From assembly GCA_009908745.1 (NCBI GenBank), contig JAAAOU010000468.1, forward strand, positions 1-35,461: a DNA stretch of 35,461 bases, written 5' to 3'. Of this stretch, positions 15,653 through 23,274 are shown in pieces; position 1 is the first letter of the stretch, and each line of letters starts with the position of its first letter. Under the pieces are notes generated by a model. That model saw nothing but the letters and a program-made list of their open reading frames with translations. It was not told the origin of the DNA and searched no databases. A program made the position numbers and the translations under genes. This DNA comes from Bacteroidota bacterium. GTDB taxonomy: Bacteria > Bacteroidota > Bacteroidia > Chitinophagales > Saprospiraceae.

Positions 15653-16201
15653 ATGAAAAAACATGCCCTTTACCTCATCCTGCTCGCGCTCACCGGACTG
15701 TGGGCCTGCAGCGGCGAATCTAAAACCGAACAAGACCAACTCGAAGAAGAAATTCTGGCCCTCGAAGGCACGCTCGTAGAGCAGATGGAAAACCCGGTCA
15801 TCGACACGGGTTCCGCAGTCACGCTGATCGAAAAAGTAGAAACCTATGCAGGACGCTATCCCCAAGACAGCATCACGCCTTACTTCCTCTACCGTACCGC
15901 TGATGTCGCCCGCGGTATCGGCCAAGCCAAAGACGCGATCTCTATGCACAATACCATCATCCGGGAGCACCGCGACTTCCCCAAGCTGCCGGAAACCATG
16001 TTCTTCCGGGCTTTTATCGCGGACAACGACCTGGAGGATAGGGACAAAGCCATCATGTACTACGAAGCTTTCATCCGCGCCTACCCCGACCACCCGCTCA
16101 AAACGGACGCGAAGGCGCTTTACGACGTGCTCAAGAGCGGCAAATCCCCTGACCAACTGATCGAAGAATTTCAGCAACAGCAACGTCAAACCGGAGAGTA
16201 A
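15653..16201 (+). CDS. TPR-like lipoprotein
   Basis: A 182-residue lipoprotein: basic start MKKHALYL, hydrophobic core, lipobox LWAC with Cys19. The mature protein is helical. Residues 65-165 look like two or three degenerate tetratricopeptide repeats, including YRTADVARGIGQAKDAI and DKAIMYYEAFIRAYPDHPL, the type that BamD- and YbgF-like proteins use for protein contacts. It starts the apparent operon 15653-20698 and is three bases from the next gene. A -7-like TATTCTTG is at 15612-15619. I do not recognise a named family; a role in envelope assembly with the following thioredoxin-fold proteins is inference. Confidence 0.8.
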   Translation: MKKHALYLILLALTGLWACSGESKTEQDQLEEEILALEGTLVEQMENPVIDTGSAVTLIEKVETYAGRYPQDSITPYFLYRTADVARGIGQAKDAISMHNTIIREHRDFPKLPETMFFRAFIADNDLEDRDKAIMYYEAFIRAYPDHPLKTDAKALYDVLKSGKSPDQLIEEFQQQQRQTGE

Positions 16202-16204
16202 AAA

Positions 16205-17392
16205 ATGAATACCATGAAGTACAACCTATTGCTGCTGGCTTTACTTACGCTTAGCGCAAACAGCCTGACTGCCCAAGGCATCGAGTTTTTCCACGGCAGC
16301 TGGGAAGAGGCGCTGGAAAAAGCCAAAGCCGAAGAAAAAGTCATTTTTGTGGATGCCTATGCCGAATGGTGCGGCCCTTGCAAGATGATGGCCCGCAATG
16401 TATTCCCCAACGAGAAAGTAGGCGACTTTTACAACCGCCACTTTATCAATATGAAGATCGACATGGAAAAAGGCATGGGGCTGGAATTTCGCAAAAAGTA
16501 CCCCGTATCCGCTTTTCCTACCCTCTTCTTCATAGACGGTGAAGGCGAGCTGGTGCAAAAAGCGAAAGGCGCTAAGAAAGCAGACGGCCTGATCGAATTG
16601 GGGCAACGCGTGCTCGAAAAAGCCGACAAAAGCGAAGAATACGCCAAGCAGTACAAAGCGGGCGAACGCGACCCTGCTTTTGTCTACAAGTACGTCAAAG
16701 CCCTGAACCGCGCCGGCAAATCCAGCCTGCGGGTAGCAAATGAGTATTTCGATACCGAACCAGACCTCAGCACAACCTTCAACCTCCGCTTTCTGCACGA
16801 AGCGGCTATCGAAGCGGACTCCAAGCTCTTCTCTATGATGACAGAGCGCCGTGAGGCTGTAGAAGCCATTGTAGGCAAAGCTGCTTTTCAGCGAAAGGTG
16901 TACGAAGCCTGCAAAGCCACCGCAGCCAAAGCTGGCGAGTTCAACAGCGAGTTCCTGCTCGAGGAAGCACAAGACAAAATGAAGGAGCATTACCCCGAGC
17001 GGGCTAAAGCTTTCCAACTGGAAACCGATGCCGCTTTTTTCCTATCCCAAGACCAAGCGGAGGATTACGCCAAAGCCTGCAAAAAATACGCCAAGAAGGT
17101 ACTGGATGATGATGCCGCCGCCCTTTATGAACTGGCGACAGAAATGGTCAAAAACTTCAAAGGCCAGCCTGATGTAATGGAGGAGGCGCAAGATATTGCA
17201 GAAGCGGCTTCCGAAGAAGGCAACGACTACAAGTACGATGTAACCTACGCCGAGATACTGCGCCTCAACGGCGAACCGGAGGAAGCACTGGAAGTTGCCC
17301 AGCGTGCTATGCAAAAAGCTCAAAAAAAGGGGCCTCTGGCCGTGCGCAGCGTACAGTATATCATCGACCAAATTGAGAAACAGATACACTAG
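16205..17392 (+). CDS. Exported thioredoxin-fold protein with helical C-terminal region (copy 1)
   Basis: A 395-residue periplasmic protein. Signal peptide to about residue 23 (LTA|Q), then a thioredoxin domain (about 26-140) with active-site WCGPC (Cys56, Cys59) and the cis-Pro loop AFPT. The remaining 250 residues are helical with Ala/Glu/Lys-rich repeats such as DYAKACKKYAKKVL and EEALEVAQRAMQKA, resembling TPRs. Such proteins reduce or isomerise disulfides outside the cytoplasm; the exact substrate is unknown. A second ATG (16214) would also give a signal peptide. It lies three bases after the lipoprotein gene and 45 bases before a paralogue of the same design. Confidence 0.9.
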   Translation: MNTMKYNLLLLALLTLSANSLTAQGIEFFHGSWEEALEKAKAEEKVIFVDAYAEWCGPCKMMARNVFPNEKVGDFYNRHFINMKIDMEKGMGLEFRKKYPVSAFPTLFFIDGEGELVQKAKGAKKADGLIELGQRVLEKADKSEEYAKQYKAGERDPAFVYKYVKALNRAGKSSLRVANEYFDTEPDLSTTFNLRFLHEAAIEADSKLFSMMTERREAVEAIVGKAAFQRKVYEACKATAAKAGEFNSEFLLEEAQDKMKEHYPERAKAFQLETDAAFFLSQDQAEDYAKACKKYAKKVLDDDAAALYELATEMVKNFKGQPDVMEEAQDIAEAASEEGNDYKYDVTYAEILRLNGEPEEALEVAQRAMQKAQKKGPLAVRSVQYIIDQIEKQIH

Positions 17393-17437
17393 GGGCTGTT
17401 TTCAGCGTTACACAAGCAGACTAAAACAACAAGACCG

Positions 17438-18610
17438 ATGAAAAGAATCACCGTACTCGCGTTCAGCTTGCTGCTCATGCTTACCGCCGTGCAAGCGCAG
17501 GACGGCATCGCCTTTGAGCAACAGAGCTGGGAAGACATTTTGGCGAAAGCCAGCAAAGCGGACAAAATCATTTTCCTAGACGCCTACGCTTCTTGGTGCG
17601 GCCCCTGCAAAATGATGTCCCGCAACGTTTTCACAGACGAAAGCGTAGCAGATTTCTACAACACCAAATTCGTCAATGCAAAAATTGATATGGAAAAGGG
17701 CGAGGGCGTTGAGCTGGCCAACAAATACAAGGTACAAGCTTACCCCACCCTACTCTACATCAATGGTGAGGGAGAGGTCGTCCACCGCGCAGTAGGCTAT
17801 CACGACGCGGAAGGCTTCGTCGGCTTGGGGAAAACGGCCCTCGACCCCTCACAGCGCCTAGGCGCCCTCCGGCAGCAATACGAATCGGGCAAGCGCGACC
17901 CGGAACTGCTCGCCGCTTACGCCAAAGCAGCCATGAGCGCTATGTCCCCCGACGCCGAGGCGGTAGTGAAAGACTACCTAGATACGCAGGACGACTGGAC
18001 AACGCCGGAGAACATGGAGATGGTACTGAGCGCCATCAATAAACCGGAAGGCAAATTGTACCAGTTTTTGCTTGACAACCGCTCCGCCTACGAAGAAGCT
18101 TACGGGGAAGATATGATCTCCAGCACGATCAACCGCCTGATCATGGGCAGCCTTGACCCTTCTATGGGGGAGGAAGCATACCTAACCAAAGCTGAAGAAA
18201 AACTGGAAGCGGCATTTCCCGACAAAGCGGGCAAAATGATGGCGGAGCTGAAGATGAATTACTACAGCTACGCCCAAAAAAGCGACCAATATGCCAAAGC
18301 CGCCGTGGCCTACTTCGATACTTACGGCAGCGACAACTACAATCAGCTCAACAACGTGGCTTGGTCGTTTTACGAAAACGTAGAGGACGAAGCCATGCTG
18401 CAAAAAGCGCTGGGCTGGGCCAAAAAATCGGTGGAGCTCACTGACGCTTATTTCAATAATGATACCTTAGCGGCGCTGTACTACAAGCTGGGGCAGTACA
18501 AAAAGGCGGAAAAAGCAGCCAAGCACGCCATCGAGCTGGCCAAGCTGCGCAAGCAAGACTACAGCGGCACCCAAGAGCTACTGCAAAAGATACAGCAGGA
18601 AAAGAACTAA
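17438..18610 (+). CDS. Exported thioredoxin-fold protein with helical C-terminal region (copy 2)
   Basis: A 390-residue paralogue of the preceding protein. Signal peptide 1-20 (VQA|Q), thioredoxin domain (about 23-135) with WCGPC (Cys54, Cys57) and cis-Pro loop AYPT, then a TPR-like region in which QLNNVAWSFYENVEDEAMLQ and ALYYKLGQYKKAEKAAKHA are good repeat units. Identity is high around the active site (SWE...DAY...WCGPCKMM.RNVF, KIDMEKG) and low in the C-terminal region, so the two copies may share a redox partner but hold different clients. 18 bases before thiL. Confidence 0.91.
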   Translation: MKRITVLAFSLLLMLTAVQAQDGIAFEQQSWEDILAKASKADKIIFLDAYASWCGPCKMMSRNVFTDESVADFYNTKFVNAKIDMEKGEGVELANKYKVQAYPTLLYINGEGEVVHRAVGYHDAEGFVGLGKTALDPSQRLGALRQQYESGKRDPELLAAYAKAAMSAMSPDAEAVVKDYLDTQDDWTTPENMEMVLSAINKPEGKLYQFLLDNRSAYEEAYGEDMISSTINRLIMGSLDPSMGEEAYLTKAEEKLEAAFPDKAGKMMAELKMNYYSYAQKSDQYAKAAVAYFDTYGSDNYNQLNNVAWSFYENVEDEAMLQKALGWAKKSVELTDAYFNNDTLAALYYKLGQYKKAEKAAKHAIELAKLRKQDYSGTQELLQKIQQEKN

Positions 18611-18628
18611 ACGACACCTTTCACATTC

Positions 18629-19681
18629 ATGGCAGAAGAACAACAGCCTAAGCGGACCGACGTCAATACCCTTGGGGAATTCGGGCTTATCGACCACCTC
18701 ACGCAACGCTTTCCGCTGCGCAACCCTTCCTCCGTTCTCGGCGTAGGGGATGACGCAGCGGTCATCAATAATGGCGATTTACACACGGTAGTCTCCACGG
18801 ATATGCTGGTCGAGGGCATCCACTTCGACCTCATGTACACCCCGCTGAAGCACTTAGGGTACAAATCCGTCGTCGTCAACCTGTCAGACATCTACGCCAT
18901 GAACGCGCAGCCCAAGCAGATCACCGTGTCTATGGCACTGTCCAACCGCTTTTCTGTGGAAGCGCTGGAAGAAATCTACGATGGCATCCGCACGGCATGC
19001 GAACTGTACAAAGTAGACCTAGTGGGGGGAGACACGACTTCTTCCCCCAAAGGGCTCATCATCAGCGTGACGGCGGTGGGGCAAGCCGAGCCGGATAAGA
19101 TCGTGCGCCGCAGCACAGCCCAAGTCGGTGACCTCATCTGCATAACGGGCAATGTGGGTGCTGCCTACTTAGGCTTGCAAATACTGGAGCGGGAAAAGCA
19201 GGTGTACCTTTCCAACCCTGACACCCAACCGGAGCTGGAAGGCCACGACTACCTCATCGAGCGGCAGCTGAAGCCGGAAGCCCGGCGCGACATGATCGGC
19301 CATCTGGCCAAAGCGGAGGTGCTGCCGACTTCCATGATCGATATATCAGATGGCGTAGCTTCCGAAATCTTCCACATTTGTAAATCCTCCAAAGTGGGGG
19401 CCTTGCTTGAGGAAAGCGGCGTCTCTATCCACCCGGACGCGGAGTACCAAGCGGTAGCGTTCAACCTCGACCCCATCACCTGCGCCCTGAGCGGCGGCGA
19501 GGATTACGAGCTGCTATTCACCATCAAACCGGAAGATGCGGAAAAAGTAAAATACCTACCTGATTTATACATTGCCGGCGAGATTGTCCCTGCTGAAGAC
19601 GGGGTGATGCTCAACAGCAAGGGCGGCAAGCTGCACCCCCTGACCGCACAGGGCTGGCAACATTTCAATCCCAATCAATAG
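18629..19681 (+). CDS. thiL: Thiamine-monophosphate kinase
   Basis: A 350-residue cytosolic kinase of the PurM/AIRS fold that phosphorylates thiamine monophosphate to the active cofactor thiamine diphosphate with ATP. Motifs: LGEFGLIDHL (15-24), GVGDDAAVI (38-46) with metal-binding Asp41/Asp42, STDMLVEGIHF (56-66), VNLSDIYAMNA (83-93), LVGGDTTSSP (about 129-138), IDISDG and the late SGGEDYELLF, all in family order and at normal length. No thiamine (TPP) riboswitch and no other thi gene are visible; it sits inside an envelope-protein operon 12 bases before glutaminyl cyclase. Confidence 0.96.
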   Translation: MAEEQQPKRTDVNTLGEFGLIDHLTQRFPLRNPSSVLGVGDDAAVINNGDLHTVVSTDMLVEGIHFDLMYTPLKHLGYKSVVVNLSDIYAMNAQPKQITVSMALSNRFSVEALEEIYDGIRTACELYKVDLVGGDTTSSPKGLIISVTAVGQAEPDKIVRRSTAQVGDLICITGNVGAAYLGLQILEREKQVYLSNPDTQPELEGHDYLIERQLKPEARRDMIGHLAKAEVLPTSMIDISDGVASEIFHICKSSKVGALLEESGVSIHPDAEYQAVAFNLDPITCALSGGEDYELLFTIKPEDAEKVKYLPDLYIAGEIVPAEDGVMLNSKGGKLHPLTAQGWQHFNPNQ

Positions 19682-19693
19682 CGTCGTTTTGCC

Positions 19694-20698
19694 ATGATTC
19701 AACGATACTCTACATACGTCCTCTTTGCGTTGCCGCTTCTACTGCTATGGGCCGGCTGCCAAGAGGATGTTTCCTCTACCACGGCCAACAAAACTAAGAA
19801 AGAGAAGGTGGCCGTCCCCCGCTTTGAACGCGACTCTGCTTACGCCTTTGTGGCCAAGCAACTGTCATTTGGCCCCCGGGTGCCCAATTCGGAAGGGCAC
19901 CGCGCTACCAAAACCTGGCTCGTGAGCAAGTTCCAATCCTACGGGGCAAAAGTCATTGAACAGGATTTTGAAGCCAAGGCCTATACCGGCGAGACGCTGC
20001 AGGCCACCAACATCATCGCGCAGTACAACCCGCAAGCCAAAAAACGCATACTGCTAGCCGCCCACTGGGACACCCGCCCCTTTGCCGATTCCCCCATCAG
20101 CCAAGCGCGGCAGCAAGAGCCTATACTCGGTGCTGATGACGGGGGCAGCGGCGTGGCGGTGCTGCTGGAAGTCGCCCGGCAATTGCAGGCAAACCCCATT
20201 GACCTCGGTGTGGATATTGTGCTTTTCGATGCCGAAGATTACGGGGAGAGCGGCGGCAACCAACCGGACACTTACGCCCTAGGCTCACAGTACTGGTCGC
20301 GCCACCCGCATGTCAAAGGCGCGCAGCAACCCCGCTACGGCATTCTACTGGATATGGTGGGGGCTAGAAATGCGCGCTTCCCCAAGGAATATTTTTCTTC
20401 CCAATTTGCCCCTAGGTTGCTCAATAAAGTGTGGAAACTCGCCCAAAGCATGGGCTACACCAACTACTTCGTGGATGCACAGGGCGGCGCCATCACAGAC
20501 GACCACTACTACGTCAATAAGATCGCCCGCATCCCCATGATTGATATTATCAACCGGCCAGTGGGTACACAGACCGGATTCGGGGAGCACTGGCACACCC
20601 ACAGCGATAACATGGATATCATCGACAAGCGGACCCTGCGCGCGGTGGGCCAAGTGGTGTTGGCCGTGCTCTACCGGGAGCACAACGGCGATTTTTAG
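19694..20698 (+). CDS. Glutaminyl-peptide cyclotransferase (M28-fold zinc enzyme), lipoprotein
   Basis: A 334-residue exported enzyme that cyclises N-terminal Gln (or Glu) of proteins to pyroglutamate. Lipobox LWAGC with Cys22 tethers it to a membrane. The M28-like fold has the QC pattern: AAHWDTRPFAD (122-132), GADDGGSG (146-153) with zinc ligand Asp148, FDAEDYG (178-184) with Glu181, and EHWHTHSDNMD (298-308) with the third zinc ligand His. A single-zinc site and the retained QC-type Trp/Asp context separate it from two-zinc M28 aminopeptidases, though an aminopeptidase cannot be fully excluded. Last gene of the operon; its stop touches that of the convergent deiminase. Confidence 0.9.
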   Translation: MIQRYSTYVLFALPLLLLWAGCQEDVSSTTANKTKKEKVAVPRFERDSAYAFVAKQLSFGPRVPNSEGHRATKTWLVSKFQSYGAKVIEQDFEAKAYTGETLQATNIIAQYNPQAKKRILLAAHWDTRPFADSPISQARQQEPILGADDGGSGVAVLLEVARQLQANPIDLGVDIVLFDAEDYGESGGNQPDTYALGSQYWSRHPHVKGAQQPRYGILLDMVGARNARFPKEYFSSQFAPRLLNKVWKLAQSMGYTNYFVDAQGGAITDDHYYVNKIARIPMIDIINRPVGTQTGFGEHWHTHSDNMDIIDKRTLRAVGQVVLAVLYREHNGDF

Positions 20699-23197
20699 TC
20701 AATACAGCTGCAATTTATAAGCAGAACGCGCCCCTTCTACCCCCACTTCCAATTTGTAAAGCCCCGCTGGCAGGTCACCAAGCCGGAGCGGCAATCGCTG
20801 CTGGCCCGCTGTAAAGCCCTGCTGCCCCGATCGCAGCGTCCGTCCTAAGGCGTCGTAAAGCTGCCAATTTAACGTTCCCGAGCGGGGACTGAGCACCTCG
20901 AGAAAGACCTGCTCCCGGGCGGGGTTCGGAAACAGCCGCAACGACAAGCCGGCCTCTTCCAGAGAAGCTGGCGCGCTATCCGGCATCAGCTCGCCGATGT
21001 CCACTAGATCAATGTATATGTTGTTGCCAAAATCGCCCACACTTTCAAATTCAACGGTAATACCCTGCCCGGCAAATGCGTCAAGGGGCAAAGTCACGCT
21101 TTTCCAATCGGAGCAATCCTCGGGGACGAAGGGCACCACTGAGGGGTCAGTGCTCGCCAACTCCTCGCCAAACTGTTCAAAAACCGTGGTTTTTTGCCCT
21201 TCGCAATCAATAATGTGCACCCGCAGTCCATCTTGGAAGAAGCTTGCTTTCATCGCGTAAGCCAAGTCAAAAGTCAGCGCCGGCTTCTCTAGGCCGCTCA
21301 GGTCAAAATTAGCGCGGAAGAAGTCGCTCGTGCCCCTAGTGTCATTGAAAAAGTGCTCAATGCGCATGGCACCGGGGTCGCAGCTTCCACCTTCCACCCG
21401 CTCCCAACGGGCCGCATCCTCATCCGGGTTCTCCACCGCCCAAATATCAGTTTGGAAGCTGGCAGAGAAATCTTCCAGATAAGGAGGGTAAAGAGACTTA
21501 ACCGTGACGGCTTGCTGACGCTGCAAGGTATCGGCAATGCCCTCGCCGTAGGCTATGAGCAAAACATCGTACTGCCCCCCCTCTGTGTAGATGACGGCAG
21601 GGTTTTGCTCCGTTGTTGTGGATGGGGTACCCCCCGGAAAGTGCCAGCGCAGGCTGTCGTATGCCCCCTCGGTGCTATTGCTAAAGGTGATACTGCCCCC
21701 CGGGCAAAGCGTCTGCTGTGCCGGGCTGAAAGCAGGGCGCAGCGCATCCACTTTAAACCGGAAGTACCCCTCCGGTGCCACAATGGGGCGTACCTGCTGT
21801 TTGCCGTTGTGGGCTTCGGCAGCGATGTAGTACTCGACAACTGTATTCTCCGGCTGGGCAGGGATAGCGGCGGACCATCGTGCAGCAGTGGTATCCGTTA
21901 GGGCCATAGGGATAGCGGTATAAGCATCTTCCCCTGCTATCCGGTAGTGCAAATTGGCGCTGACGATACCCGACCGGTGCTTGATAATGGCGTAAGTCTC
22001 GTAATCTTCCTCCGTGTTGTCGGTATCCCGCAGCCGGGGGTGGGCAATCCATAGCGGGTCAGCTACCCCTACGATCTTGGTGATGCAGTGGATGGCCCCA
22101 AAGCGCGGTATGATGTCGTTGCAATCGATACCCACCACATTGTAGCCGGGCAGGTTCTCCCGATAAAGGCGCAACGCGGTGGTGTCGTATTTTTCTTCGT
22201 AAATGGGTACCATGACCGTACCGTTGAGGAAGAGGGAATTGGTATAGGTGCGGTAGTCGCCTCCTTGGTCCGGGTAGCGGTCGTTACCGTCCGGCGGCAT
22301 CGGCAAACGCAGGATGTTGTAATGATTCCCAAAAGGCGTGAGCACCTCGTTGCGCAGGTACTCGATATTGGCCTCTATCTGCGGGCCATCAGCCACCCCT
22401 TCCGGGTATTGCCCAATAAACACGGTCTCCTCATCGATAAACCGCATGTGCATATCCAAGTGGGAAATGACATCATAAGGCAGGCGGGGCAGCTTGACGT
22501 AACGGCCCGCGCCGAGAAACAGCTCCGCCAGTTCATCAATCTCCGCCTCTGTCTTGTCCGGGTTTTCCTCCAACACCAAATCGGAAGAAAAAATCGTCCC
22601 CATGCCATCCCGCAAATTATTGCCGCCGGCGTGTACCCAGCGGTAAGGCGGATCGGCCGCTTCGAAGACAGGCAAGCCAAGGTGCTCGGCAATAAAAGCG
22701 GGTATTTTGTCATCGTCCTCCCGGGTGGGCCGGTTGTACCGCCAGTCGGCGATCATCAAGCTATCCACGTCATTATGGTAGATGGTCCAAGGGCCGTAGT
22801 CTCGTATCCAGATGGAATTATAGGGCGCCTGCAACAACACCACATTATCCAGCGGCACCCCGCCGGCCTCTAGGTAATCCGCTACCGCGTCAAGGTTCTC
22901 CTTCACGAAGACGTAGACGGTACACTCGTTTACGCCGTGGCGCACAATTTCCCGCAGCAGCTCGGTATGCTCATTACGCCAGCTGACAAGCAATGCCTGC
23001 GCCTCCTCCCATTCTGCCATCAAACGGACCGGCGCCGGCGGGGGCGTATTGGGCGTGTCCAGCAAAGTATAGTCTAGCAGGCTCTCTTCCGCCGGCAACT
23101 GCACAGGGGTGCCTTGAGGGTAGGAAAAGGGTTGTTGAGCTGGCAGGCTGATAGCCAAGCCCAAGTATAAGACTAGGGTGATGTAGCTTGCTTTCAT
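20699..23197 (-). CDS. Secreted peptidylarginine/agmatine deiminase-family enzyme with PKD-like and T9SS domains
   Basis: An 832-residue secreted guanidino-modifying enzyme. Signal peptide 1-20 (LPA|Q), deiminase domain about 55-395, an Ig-like stretch, a PKD-like domain (about 490-575), a jelly-roll-like domain (about 580-745), and a T9SS sorting domain 752-832 beginning SLRLFPNPARE. Catalytic residues are all present: Asp133 in IRDYGPW, His246 and Asp248 in SHLDMH, and nucleophile Cys371 in GAIHCITK, with spacing close to that of Porphyromonas gingivalis PPAD (Asp130, His236, Asp238, Cys351, from memory). The family covers agmatine deiminases and PPAD; export by T9SS favours a protein or peptide arginine substrate, which is inference. 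Abuts the glutaminyl cyclase gene with no gap. Confidence 0.9.
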   Translation of the reverse strand: MKASYITLVLYLGLAISLPAQQPFSYPQGTPVQLPAEESLLDYTLLDTPNTPPPAPVRLMAEWEEAQALLVSWRNEHTELLREIVRHGVNECTVYVFVKENLDAVADYLEAGGVPLDNVVLLQAPYNSIWIRDYGPWTIYHNDVDSLMIADWRYNRPTREDDDKIPAFIAEHLGLPVFEAADPPYRWVHAGGNNLRDGMGTIFSSDLVLEENPDKTEAEIDELAELFLGAGRYVKLPRLPYDVISHLDMHMRFIDEETVFIGQYPEGVADGPQIEANIEYLRNEVLTPFGNHYNILRLPMPPDGNDRYPDQGGDYRTYTNSLFLNGTVMVPIYEEKYDTTALRLYRENLPGYNVVGIDCNDIIPRFGAIHCITKIVGVADPLWIAHPRLRDTDNTEEDYETYAIIKHRSGIVSANLHYRIAGEDAYTAIPMALTDTTAARWSAAIPAQPENTVVEYYIAAEAHNGKQQVRPIVAPEGYFRFKVDALRPAFSPAQQTLCPGGSITFSNSTEGAYDSLRWHFPGGTPSTTTEQNPAVIYTEGGQYDVLLIAYGEGIADTLQRQQAVTVKSLYPPYLEDFSASFQTDIWAVENPDEDAARWERVEGGSCDPGAMRIEHFFNDTRGTSDFFRANFDLSGLEKPALTFDLAYAMKASFFQDGLRVHIIDCEGQKTTVFEQFGEELASTDPSVVPFVPEDCSDWKSVTLPLDAFAGQGITVEFESVGDFGNNIYIDLVDIGELMPDSAPASLEEAGLSLRLFPNPAREQVFLEVLSPRSGTLNWQLYDALGRTLRSGQQGFTAGQQRLPLRLGDLPAGLYKLEVGVEGARSAYKLQLY

Positions 23198-23230
23198 AGC
23201 TTCCTAAGGTATTGCGATAAATCGAGAAAG

Positions 23231-23259
23231 CAAAGCCTACCGCGCCGAGGAATTGTCAA
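23231..23259 (-). promoter_or_regulatory. Possible promoter of the deiminase gene
   Basis: Minus strand: TTGAC (23259-23255), 16 bases, then TAGGCTTTG (23239-23231), a -7-like box with one extra base. The 77-base gap also holds the palindrome ACCAATTGGT (23266-23275) at the end of the cyclase gene. Confidence 0.3.
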
Positions 23260-23274
23260 CCCCATACCAATTGG

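Noticed and set aside
22088-22873. 261-codon plus-strand frame inside the deiminase gene
   Set aside because: Antisense to the deiminase catalytic domain, which has all four catalytic residues.
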